From Salvia splendens (taxonomy: Eukaryota > Streptophyta > Magnoliopsida > Lamiales > Lamiaceae), in contig NC_056042.1 in assembly GCF_004379255.2 (NCBI RefSeq), positions 17,221,901 to 17,285,900 of the forward strand: a stretch of DNA of 64,000 nt, written 5' to 3'. The notes beneath the pieces were generated by a model, which was given only the letters and a program-made list of their open reading frames with translations, was not told where the DNA came from and did no database searches. The position numbers were made by a program, and so were the translations under genes. This document shows, in pieces, positions 11,684 through 21,228 of the stretch (its first letter is position 1; the number at the start of each line of letters is the position of its first letter).

Positions 11684-12000
11684 GGCCAAGCCGAGAGCAC
11701 CTTCACCGAGCAAGGGGCAAGGTTCGGGGGAGTGGAAATCAAGGGTGGCGACGGGTTTTGGGGTGGATGATGGTGGAGATAAGCACGGAGTAGTAAGGGC
11801 GCACGACGAGATTGGAGCCGTGTGGTTCAATGTTCGGCGATTGGGGAGGGAAGGGGTGGTGTGGTGGCCAGCATGGTGAGAACCGTGGGGGGGTCGTGGG
11901 GGAGAAGTGGCGGGAGGCGGCGGGAGTTAGGGTGAGGGGATTGTTATGGAGAACGAAGAGCGTCTCTCTCTAAAAAAGTTTAGTAAGATCGATTTTTTCA
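11684..12000 (-). other. 5' UTR of LINE L-b
   Basis: GC-rich, cytosine-rich on the sense strand (the minus strand begins with an AGAGAGAGAC-like block and continues CCCGCCGCC). It resembles the L-c leader at 28178-28417 in composition. The boundary with L-d near 12000 is estimated. Confidence 0.45.
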
Positions 12001-12911
12001 GAACTTGGGCGCCCTCAAGCAGTTAGATCAACAAATGGCACGCTTCTTTTGGGGATCGAGTAATGAGAAGAAAACGACGCACTGGATTGGCTGGGATCAG
12101 GTTTGCCTACCCACGGCCGAAGGGGGGCTCGGGATTCGTAAGCTCAAAGAGGTTCTACGTGCCTTTAATATCAAGTTATGGTGGAGGTTCCGGGAACAAA
12201 ACTCACTTTGGGCTAAGTATATGATGGCCAAATATTATCACAAGGCGTCCCCACTCACTACTAGACCATCGGGCAGGAATAGCCCAGCTTGGAAGAAACT
12301 CCTGAAGGCTCGGGCGCAGACACAACCGTACATCCACTGGGTGGTGGGAGAGGGAAAGATCTTGTTCTGGGATGATTTATAGCTCAGAGATACCCCTTTG
12401 AGGGAACTTAGCCTCGACGATAGGGGAGGCCCGTTAGTCCATTTCCCGGACTTCTTCACGGATGGGGCTTGGAATGAAGCCAAACTCCGAATGATCCAAG
12501 CACCAGCCAGACTATCACAACAAGCTGTTAGGAAGATCCTTGACACGCTAATCATCTCCGGGGAACCTGATGTCCCGAGATGGAGGTTGTCGCGCAATGG
12601 GGAGTTCTCACTAGCTACGACATGGGAGACCACCCGGACACAACGGCCTATCATCTAAGGCATTGATGACATATGGAAGGCGGGCCTCACGTCTTCTATT
12701 GCAATCTTCATCTGGAGACTCATTTCCAACCGAATCCCGGTGGACACGAAGCTTCAGTGGAGGAAAATGGAAATGGCGTCTAAATGCCAATTTTGTCCAC
12801 ATAGACCGGGCATTGAGTCACTCCAACACCTCTTCATCCAAGGGGCTGGTGCCTCTGGTGTGTGAAGGGAGTTCGACTCCTGGTTCATGGGTTCTTCGCC
12901 ACCCCTCTGGA
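12001..12911 (+). pseudogene. LINE L-d fragment: ORF2 thumb to zinc region
   Basis: A single frame reads GALKQLDQQMARFFWGSS through FWDDL, DGAWNEAKLR, EPDVPRWRLSRNGEF, then KCQFCPHRPGIESLQHLF and REFDSWF, with stops at 12380-12382, 12656-12658 and 12862-12864. These are the segments between the RT core and RNase H, including the zf-RVT zinc region. Both ends are abrupt: the left abuts the 5' end of L-b, the right stops at the LTR terminus of gypsy Y (12912). It matches L-g and L-h more than L-a. Confidence 0.8.
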
Positions 12912-13610
12912 TGATATAGATTGGGATACGACGAAGGACCCGTTGGATATATTGATCCAAGAACCCCACGTATAAGGTTTGGCAGCGGACTCCCTTGATT
13001 GATAATCTAGTTTGATCCACATCCAGAGCTTGGAAAACCTCGACCCGTTAGCTATATGATCAGCCAAGAACCTCGGTATGATTGAACGCCACAAGAACTT
13101 GCTTAAAGTATCTTGATAAGTTCCAAACAAGTGAAAAACTCTACAAAGAGAATTCAACTCACAAGAGAAAGTCTATTTTCGTATTTGATCAATGGTGTCT
13201 TCAAATGACATGCTTACAAGCCTATTTATAGGCTAGAATGGACTCTTGAAAGTCTCACATCATTAGTACAACTTAAGACACTTAAAATGATTCATAATAA
13301 AAGAAAAGTAACTCCTAAACCTTTGGTGTAACTCTAGGACATCTAAAGTCACTTATTTAACATAAAATGTAACTAAAAAAGACCCTTCATTTTGACTACT
13401 CCAACTTGGACGAAAATGCATCATGTATCATCAATTTGGGCCTCCAAAATGTGATATGTAGTGCCTCCAAACTTCATGCCTTGGGCTGCCCACTAACTTG
13501 AATAATATTCACCACTTGGCCCAATGTAGAATGGTCTTGGAATTAGTTTTTTATTTCAGCAACTAAAAGCAACATGGACTCCTTTATCTTCTTAGCTCTA
13601 GCTCTAGCAA
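12912..13610 (-). repeat. partial LTR of gypsy Y
   Basis: The sequence matches, inverted, the LTR of X at about 57010-57712, including AAATAGACTTTGTCTTGTG-like and TATAAATAGGC blocks. It ends CA at 12912 and lacks the first part of the LTR. No gene lies in this interval. Confidence 0.75.
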
Positions 13611-14099
13611 CATGAACACTTCGATTATCAGCAAAAGGTAAACATTCCTCTCAACTTTTCAAGTTCTTTTGAACTAAAGTTCATAGTAATTAAGACAAAG
13701 TCCTATTAACTACTTCAGTTTGTCCATCTGTTTGTGGATGACAAGTAGTAGAAAACAAGAGTTTAGTTCCCAATTTATTCCACAACACCCGCAAAAAATG
13801 ACTCACAAATTTAGCATCTCGATCACTCACAATTGATCTAGGAACACCATGCAAATGGATAATTTCTTTAAAGAATAAATCAGCAATATGAGATGCATCA
13901 TCAATTTTGTGACATGGAATAAAATATGCCATTTTTGAAAACCTATCAACAACCACAAAAACTGAATCTCTACCTCTTTTTGTTCTTGGCAAACCAACAC
14001 AAAGTCCACTGAAATATCTTCCCAAGGTGCACTAGGAATTGGTAACGGTTTGTACAAACCATGTGGGTGTGATTTAGACTTGGCTTGCATGCAAGTTAT
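13611..14099 (-). pseudogene. pol: integrase fragment of gypsy Y
   Basis: The frame at 14025-13690 reads [35 protein letters not shown] and [18 protein letters not shown], covering the catalytic core with its second aspartate (SDRD) and the glutamate (QTE). The frame is shifted near 14020 relative to the upstream block ending [12 protein letters not shown], and several stops follow after NRTLS. Wording is closest to CRM-clade integrases as I recall them. The N-terminal zinc part of the same gene lies at 24409-24600, displaced by the E insertion. Confidence 0.8.
14081..14099. repeat. target-site duplication, left copy, of the E insertion in gypsy Y
   Basis: TGGCTTGCATGCAAGTTAT occurs here and again at 24390-24408, flanking the E array. 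The uninterrupted pol sequence of X near 56060 contains a single copy. Confidence 0.9.
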
Positions 14100-14796
14100 T
14101 TTTTTTTAATCAAAAGCACCACGAGGGTGGAGGGTTAAGGCGGACCCACACCTGTACATTACTAAGGACAATTGCAACGAACAACTAGGAACACCGAGCC
14201 GCCCAAAAGTGACGGCTCGCCAAAACCAATTAGAGTACAACGAGGGCCTCCCTACCAACTAGAGTGGTCATCAATGTACTCTTCACTATTCTATTACAAT
14301 TAACATGGTGCAACCTTCACATCACAAAATCCAAGGTCCGTCACTTATTTGAGGCCCACAATAGGGACACCCCCGCGATGAACGATCCCTCTCGGATCAA
14401 GTTCCTCGATGAAGCCTTCCTTCTCCCGGTTGGGGAGCCCACATGAGACATTCATTGAGCAAGTGCTCGGCTCGTTCGCACTAGAGTCATCCCGATCGAA
14501 TGACACCATGGCGACATTGTCTTTCAAACGCAAATTGTCGATGAGTTGAGCTTTGGAGTGCATGTCTCCTTTATGTGCCTTGCCTTTCCTCTTCCTCGAC
14601 ACCAATTGGAATCCATCCTCGTTCATGCTTGGTTGACTCCCAAGGGGCGCTCGAGGAGCCAACGGATCGACGTTCATTGTAGCCTCCTTGTTCTTGTCTT
14701 GGTTGCCTCTATCTTTTTCCTTGTTCGTGTGATCAATGTTCGGTGAGGTGCCAACCCTAATCGCCGCCTTTGGACGCCATTCTCGACGGATGATCT
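14100..14796 (-). mobile_element. E1, 5'-truncated copy of the E element
   Basis: From the poly(A) end (plus-strand poly(T) at 14100) it runs through a 3' UTR of about 245 bp and the last ~150 codons of E ORF1 (14345 upward: SMNEDGFQLVSRKRKGKAHK...). It stops at GATCTTGTGATC, where the poly(T) of E2 begins. Confidence 0.75.
14117..14129 (-). promoter_or_regulatory. 3'-terminal hairpin of E1
   Basis: Minus strand CACC-CTCGT-GGTG, followed by CTTTTGATT and poly(A). Confidence 0.6.
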
Positions 14797-14822
14797 TGTG
14801 ATCTTTTTTTTTTAATCAAAAG

Positions 14823-14835
14823 CACCACGCGGGTG
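14823..14835 (-). promoter_or_regulatory. 3'-terminal hairpin of E2
   Basis: Minus strand CACC-CGCGT-GGTG; the stem matches the other LINE and E copies while the loop differs by one base from E1. Confidence 0.6.
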
Positions 14836-15050
14836 GAGGGTTTAGGCGGACCCACACCTGTGCATTACTAAGGACAATTGCAACGAACAACTAGGAACAC
14901 CGAGCCGCCCAAAAGTGACATCTCGCCAAAACCAATTAGAGTACAACGAGGGCCTCCCTACCAACTAGAGTGGTCATCATTGTACTCTTCACTATTCTAT
15001 TACAATTAACATGGTGCAACCTTCACATCACAAAATCCAAGGTCCGTCAC

Positions 15051-17067
15051 TTAATTGATGCCCGTAATAAGGATACCCCCGCGATGAACGATCCCTCCCG
15101 GATCAAGTTCCTCGATGAAGCCTTCCTTCTCCCGGTTGGGGAGCCCACATGAGACATTCATTGAGCAAGTGCTCGGCTCGTTCGCACTAGAGTCATCCCG
15201 ATCGAATGACACCGTGGCAACATTGTCTTTCAAACGCAAATTGTCGATGTGTTGAGCTTTGGAGTGCATGTCTCCCTTATGTGCCTTGCCTTTACTCTTC
15301 CTCGACACCAATTGGAATCCATCCTCGTCCATGCTTGGTTGACTCCCAAGGGGCGCTCGAGGAGCCAACGGATCGACGTTCATTGTACCCTGCTTGTTCT
15401 TCTCTTGGTTGCCACTATCTTTTTCCTTGTTCGTGTGATCAATGTTCGGTGAGGTGCCAACCCTAATCGCCGCCTTTGGACGCCATTCTCGACGGATGAT
15501 CTTGTGATCGTGGCTAGGGTAGAAAGCCTTGGTTGGTGTTCTGTAATCCTTGCCTCCAACACGACCCTTCGTTCCCAATGCATGACACTCATCAATGACA
15601 TGCCCAACATGCTTACAATTCTCTCAAAACAATGGGATACGGTCCCATGCAACTTTGTGTCTTGAATTTTTGCCTAGGATGTTTAGCATGATCTCCTCCG
15701 TCGGGGGGTTGGAGATATCAATCTCAACACATATCCTAGCAAAAGAGAGCCGGGTTTGATTGATTGTGGCATGGTCCGCTTGTAACAGCTTGCCTAATAG
15801 CTTGCCGATCGCCATGAGGGCCGATTCCTCAAAAAGATTGGCCGATAGTCCCATGATATTGCACCACACGGCAACGATGGGCGACTCAAAGAACGTATCA
15901 AAGTCCGGTGCCCATTTGAACACCCTCATTGGGTGAATGTCAACAAACCAAACCGGACTCCCATTAGGGCCACTTAAGACCTTAGCATAATCAGCCATAT
16001 CTTGGAATTGAAGTAGGATGTGCTTGGCATTCAAGTATTTCCAAGTGAAAGAACCAAATAGCCCCATACCCCCTAAGCTTTTTTTGAATTTGGAAAGAAG
16101 AAGGGAGTGAGTGGGAAAACTTCCCAGCAATGGCTTGTCCTAGTTTCTCCGAGAGATATTCCGTTTCAACATCGGTAAAGGAGAGATAAGGTGTACCTTC
16201 AAAGTCTCCGGCCGTCCCCAAAGGTGTGACCTTGCCGGTGTCGAGTGGGATTGGCTCGTCCTTATGGGTTTTATGTGGTGTTGAGGCTCCCACCATGCAC
16301 CCCGTCCCCCCATGTGCGAACAAGTTTTTAGCCTCCTTCCATGCATTCGCCGGCGGGACCAGGTTTTCCGGCGGGTACTCCGGTGGCCGGCCGTCGGTGC
16401 CATGGTCCCTCTTGTCTCCATCAATGCCAAATTGGGTGTGGATAGCACATGGTGCTGAATTTGAATTCAAAATGGCATTTTCCTCAAATGGACCATCATT
16501 CTCTTGCCCAAGCAAAGTAACCTTTGTCTTTTCCTTCTTTTGTGAGTCACATGCCAACCCATCCTCTAGCCTAGGCGTCACATGGAGGGGTGTACTTGCA
16601 TTGGTCTCCTTGTTGACCATCTCATACTCCAAGCATGAGACATCAAGGTCCCGGCCAGCCGTCGCCGGCGCCGGCGCAATTCCGGCCATCCCCTCACCAT
16701 CAAGACCTTCCAAATCTTTTGTCGAAGCTTTCTCATCCTTTGCCATTTGAGCTAAGGAGCTCAACATCTCCCCAATAAGAGCTTGCTTAACATCCGACGA
16801 CCCCCTCCCTTCACCATGGAGTTTGCCGACGAGCCCATCAGCCATTTCGAACACCATCTTCTTCTTAGCCCGACTCACCTCCGAACCAGATTCAAGACCG
16901 GCTCGTTTGAGGGCTTGTCGAGCTTTCTCCGGGTGGGGCGTGCCAACCCTTTTGGTTTTTGGCCGTGCAATCGAATGAAACATCCACTCCGGCGAGGAAG
17001 GGGGCTGCATCATGTGTATCAAGGCCGTGGCCTCCCCCTTCAGAAGCTCACCACCGGACTTCACCAT
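15051..17067 (-). pseudogene. E-element ORF1 protein (DUF4283, zinc knuckle), best copy of the minus array
   Basis: About 670 codons starting [14 protein letters not shown] at 17067. Parts in order: a basic helix-like segment (KARQALKRAGLESG, SRAKKKMVFEMADGLV); a long low-complexity middle; the DUF4283 domain ([64 protein letters not shown]); a zinc knuckle; and a C-terminal tail (DGFQLVSRKSKGK, FIEELDPGGIV). A frameshift sits near 16075 in an A/T run. A TGA replaces the first zinc-knuckle cysteine near 15626. The protein is related to, but clearly distinct from, ORF1 of L-c and L-g. A single stop codon is followed directly by the 3' UTR; no ORF2 follows. Confidence 0.8.
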
Positions 17068-17163
17068 GTGTCGGATGCAACAATCACATTTCACCTCCCT
17101 CAAAGGGGAGGGAGGGAGGGAGAGAGGTCGAATTCTAGAGAGAAGGGAGAGCTTCTCTCACTT

Positions 17164-17182
17164 GGTTTGTACAAACCGTTAC
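17164..17182. repeat. 19-base filler matching nearby gypsy Y/X sequence (copy 1 of 3)
   Basis: GGTTTGTACAAACCGTTAC matches X integrase sequence at about 56096-56114 and, inverted, 14042-14060 in Y. It recurs at 18817-18835 and 20467-20485, each time exactly at a repeat-unit junction. Confidence 0.75.
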
Positions 17183-18833
17183 TCGTGGATGATCTTGTGA
17201 TCGTGGCTAGGGTAGAACGCCTTGGTTGGTGTTCGGTAATCCTTGCCTCCAACACGACCCTTCCTTCTCAACGCATGACACTCATCAATGACATGCCCAA
17301 CATGCTTACAATTCTCGCAAAACAATGGGATACGGTCCCATGCTACTTTGTGTCTTGAATTTTTGCCTGGGATGTTTAGCATGATCTCCTCCGTTGGGGG
17401 GTTGGAGATATTAATCTCAACACATATCCTAGCAAAAGAGAGCCAGGTTTGATTGATTGTGGCATGGTCCGCTTGTAACGGCTTGCCTAGTAGCTAGCCG
17501 ATCGCCATGATGGCCGATTCCTTAAAAAGATGGGCCGGTAGTCCCATGATATTGCACCACACGGCAACGATGGGCGACTCAAAGAACGTATCAAAGTCCG
17601 GCGCCCATTAGAACACCCTCATTGGGTGAATGTCAACAAACCAAACCGGGCTCCCATTAGGGCCACTTAAGACCTTAGCATAATCAGCCATATCTTGGAA
17701 TTGAAGTAGGATGTGCTTGGCATGAAAGAACAACCTAGCCCCATACCCCCTAAGCTTTTTTTAATTTGGAAAGAAGAAGGGAGTGAGTGGGAAAACTTCC
17801 CAACAATGGCTAGTCCTAGTTTCTCCGAGAGATATTCAGTTCAACATCGGTAAAGGAGAGATAAGGTGTACCTTCAAAGTCTCCGGCTGTCCCCAAAGGT
17901 GTGACCTTGCCGGCGTCGAGAGGGATTGGCTCGTCCATATGGGTTTTATGTGGTGTTCAGGCTCCCACCATGCACCCCGTCCCCGCATGTGCGAACAAGT
18001 TTTTAGCCTCCTTCCATGCATTCACCGGCGGGTACTCCGGCGGCCGGCCGGCGGTGCCATGGTCCCTCTTGTCTCCATCAATGCCGAATTGGGTGTGGAT
18101 AGTACATAGTGCTGAATTTGAATTCAAAATTGCATTTACCTCAAATGGATCATCATTCTCTTGCCCAAGCAAAGTAACCTTTGTCTTTTCCTTCTTTTGT
18201 GAGTCACATGCCAACCCATCTTCTAGCCTAGGCGTCACATGGAGGGGTGTACTTGCATTGGTCTCCTTGTTGACCATCTCATACTCCAAGCATGAGACAT
18301 CAAGGTCCCGGCCAGCCGGTGCCGTCGCAGTCGCAATTCCGGCCATCCCCTCACCATCAAGACCTTCCATATCTTTTGTCGAAGCTTTCTCATCCTTTGC
18401 CATTTGAGCTAAGGAGCTCAACATCTCACCAAAAAGAGCTTGCTTAACATCCGGCGACCCCCTCCCTTCACCATGGAGTTTGCCGACGAGTCCATCAGCC
18501 ATTTCGAACACCATCTTCTTCTTAGCCCGACTCACCTCCGAACCAGATTCAAGACCGGCTCGTTTGAGGGCTTGTCGAGCTTTCTCCGGGTGGGGCGTGC
18601 CAACCCTTTTGGTTTTGGGCCGTGCAATCGAATGAAACATCTACTCCGGCGAGGAAGGGGGCTGCATCGTGTGTATCAAGGCCGTGGCCTCCCCCTTCAG
18701 AAGCTTACCACCGGACTTCACCATGTGTCGGATGCAACAATCACATTTCACCTCCCTCAAAGGGGAGGGAAGGAGAGAGGTCAAATTCTAGAGAGAAGGG
18801 AGAGCTTCTCTCACTTGGTTTGTACAAACCGTT
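17181..18833 (-). repeat. tandem unit A of the E array (1653 bp)
   Basis: Starts in the middle of E ORF1 (zinc-knuckle side) and runs to the E leader and filler. It contains frame pieces such as 17957-18640 (MFHSIARPKTKRVGTPHPEK...). The DUF4283 part carries stops and a frameshift. Nearly identical to unit B. Confidence 0.85.
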
Positions 18834-20483
18834 ACTCGTGGATGATCTTGTGATCGTGGCTAGGGTAGAACGCCTTGGTTGGTGTTCAGTAATCCTTGCC
18901 TCCAACACGACCCTTCCTTCTCAACGCATGACACTCATCAATGACATGCCCAACATGCTTACAATTCTCGCAAAACAATGGGATACGGTCCCATGCTACT
19001 TTGTGTCTTGAATTTTTGCCTGGGATGTTTAGCATGATCTCCTCCGTTGGGGGGGTTGGACATATTAATCTCAACACATATCCTAGCAAAAGAGAGCCAG
19101 GTTTGATTGATTGTGGCCTGGTCCGCTTGTAACGGCTTGCCTAGTAGCTAGCCGATCGCCATGATGGCCGATTCCTTAAAAAGATGGGCCGGTAGTCCCA
19201 TGATATTGCACCACACGGCAACGATGGGCGACTCAAAGAACGTATCAAAGTCCGGCGCCCATTAGAACACCCTCATTGGGTGAATGTCAACAAACCAAAC
19301 CGGGCTCCCATTAGGGCCACTTAAGACGTTAGAATAATCAGCCATATCTTGGAATTGAAGTAGGATGTGCTTGGCATGAAAGAACCAACTAGCCCCATAC
19401 CCCCTAAGCTTTTTTGAATTTGGAAAGAAGAAGGGAGTGAGTGGGAAAACTTCCCAACAATGGCTAGTCCTAGTTTCTCCGAGAGACAGTTCAACATCGG
19501 TAAAGGAGAGATAAGGTGTACCTTCAAAGTCTCTGGCTGTCCCCAAAGGTGTGACCTTGCCGGCGTCGAGAGGGATTGGCTCGTCCATATGGGTTTTATG
19601 TGGTGTTCAGGCTCCCACCATGCACCCCGTCCCCGCATGTGCGAACAAGTTTTTAGCCTCCTTCCATGCATTCACCGGCGGGTACTCCGGCGGCCGGCCG
19701 GCGGTGCCATGGTCCCTCTTGTCTCCATCAATGCCGAATTGGGTGTGGATAGTACATAGTGCTGAATTTGAATTCAAAATTGCATTTACCTCAAATGGAT
19801 CATCATTCTCTTGCCCAAGCAAAGTAACCTTTGTCTTTTCCTTCTTTTGTGAGTCACATGCCAACCCATCTTCTAGCCTAGGCGTCACATGGAGGGGTGT
19901 ACTTGCATTGGTCTCCTTGTTGACCATCTCATACTCCAAGCATGAGACATCAAGGTCCCGGCCAGCCGGTGCCGTCGCAGTCGCAATTCCGGCCATCCCC
20001 TCACCATCAAGACCTTCCATATCTTTTGTCGAAGCTTTCTCATCCTTTGCCATTTGAGCTAAGGAGCTCAACATCTCACCAAAAAGAGCTTGCTTAACAT
20101 CCGGCGACCCCCTCCCTTCACCATGGAGTTTGCCGACGAGTCCATCAGCCATTTCGAACACCATCTTCTTCTTAGCCCGACTCACCTCCGAACCAGATTC
20201 AAGACCGGCTCGTTTGAGGGCTTGTCGAGCTTTCTCCGGGTGGGGCGTGCCAACCCTTTTGGTTTTGGGCCGTGCAATCGAATGAAACATCTACTCCGGC
20301 GAGGAAGGGGGCTGCATCGTGTGTATCAAGGCCGTGGCCTCCCCCTTCAGAAGCTTACCACCGGACTTCACCATGTGTCGGATGCAACAATCACATTTCA
20401 CCTCCCTCAAAGGGGAGGGAAGGAGAGAGGTCAAATTCTAGAGAGAAGGGAGAGCTTCTCTCACTTGGTTTGTACAAACCGTT
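18834..20483 (-). repeat. tandem unit B of the E array (1650 bp)
   Basis: A direct copy of unit A. The 227-codon piece at 19607-20290 is identical in translation to unit A's at 17957-18640; only scattered changes and small indels near 19040-19060 and 19480-19500 were noticed. Confidence 0.85.
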
Positions 20484-20971
20484 ACTCGTGGATGATCTTG
20501 TGATCGTGGCTAGGGTAGAACGCCTTGGTTGGTGTTCAGTAATCCTTGCCTCCAACACGACCCTTCCTTCTCAACGCATGACACTCATCAATGACATGCC
20601 CAACATGCTTACAATTCTCGCAAAACAATGGGATACGGTCCCATGCTACTTTGTGTGTTGAATTTTTGCCTAGGATGTTTAGCATGATCTCCTCCGTTGG
20701 GGGGTTGGAGATATTAATCTCAACACATATCCTAGCAAAAGAGAGCCAGGTTTGATTGATTGTGGCATGGTCCGCTTGTAACGGCTTTCCTAGTAGCTTG
20801 CCGATCGCCATGAGGGCCGATTCCTCAAAAAGATGGGCCGGTAGTCCCATGATATTGCACCACACGGCAACGATGGGCGACTCAAAGAACGTATCAAAGT
20901 CCGGCGCCCATTTGAACACCCTCATTTGGTGAATGTCAACAAACCAAACCGGACTCCCATTAGGGCCACTT
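20484..20971 (-). repeat. tandem unit C of the E array, left part
   Basis: Third partial repeat. It covers the zinc knuckle and DUF4283 region (20536-20925: MRVFKWAPDFDTFFES, CENCKHVGHVIDEC) and is interrupted at 20971 by L-F. It resumes at 24022. Confidence 0.8.
20955..20971. repeat. target-site duplication of L-F, left copy
   Basis: TCCCATTAGGGCCACTT, repeated at 24022-24038. Confidence 0.9.
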
Positions 20972-20990
20972 TTTTTTTTTTTTTATCAAA

Positions 20991-21003
20991 CACCTTCACG
21001 GTG
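20991..21003 (-). promoter_or_regulatory. 3'-terminal hairpin of L-F
   Basis: Minus strand CACC-GTGAA-GGTG followed by TTTGATAAAA and the poly(A). Confidence 0.6.
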
Positions 21004-21228
21004 GAGGGTTCGTGGGTCCCTCATCCCTATATATCAACAAAAGACCATTACTTGATTACAAGAGGACCAATCTTTCTAAAGCTAGAGTGACAAAAACAAT
21101 TTACACCACACCCTATTACAAAAACACCACAAGAGTAAATAGGGGTCAATCCGGGTATGGACCGACACCCACATACTCTACGGCGTCCGGTACAAAGCAA
21201 GATCGGTGACCACTTTACGTGCCTCGTG

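Larger units (their letters stand above)
8323..12000 (-). mobile_element. LINE L-b, internally deleted (ORF1 joined to RNase H)
   Basis: On the minus strand: a pyrimidine-rich 5' UTR (about 12000-11684), most of ORF1, then directly the linker and RNase H end of ORF2, and a 3' UTR that stops at CCCTCATCCCTATATT without its terminal hairpin or poly(A). About 3.9 kb (endonuclease, RT and zinc region) is missing relative to L-c. Its 5' end meets L-d, in opposite orientation, near 12000. Confidence 0.75.
12912..14099 (-). mobile_element. CRM-like gypsy copy Y, 3' part (LTR end plus integrase)
   Basis: On the minus strand this continues Y from 24390 across the E insertion: integrase to about 13610, then LTR sequence to 12912. 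Relative to copy X, about 0.5 kb is deleted at 13608-13611, removing the integrase C-terminus and the start of the LTR. The LTR end (CCCAATCTATATCA) is identical in X and Y. Confidence 0.75.
14797..17180 (-). mobile_element. E2, copy of the E element with complete ORF1
   Basis: Poly(A) and 3' UTR (14797-15050), ORF1 (15051-17067) and a purine-rich 5' leader to about 17163. The normal 5' end seen at 24389 is replaced by a 19-base gypsy-like filler (17164-17182) that joins the next repeat unit. Confidence 0.75.

Noticed and set aside
16226..17358. Long plus-strand frames over the E array (also repeated at 17901-18853 and 19551-20661)
   Set aside because: They are antisense to the DUF4283/zinc-knuckle ORF1, which has recognisable motifs on the minus strand; their repetition only follows the tandem units.
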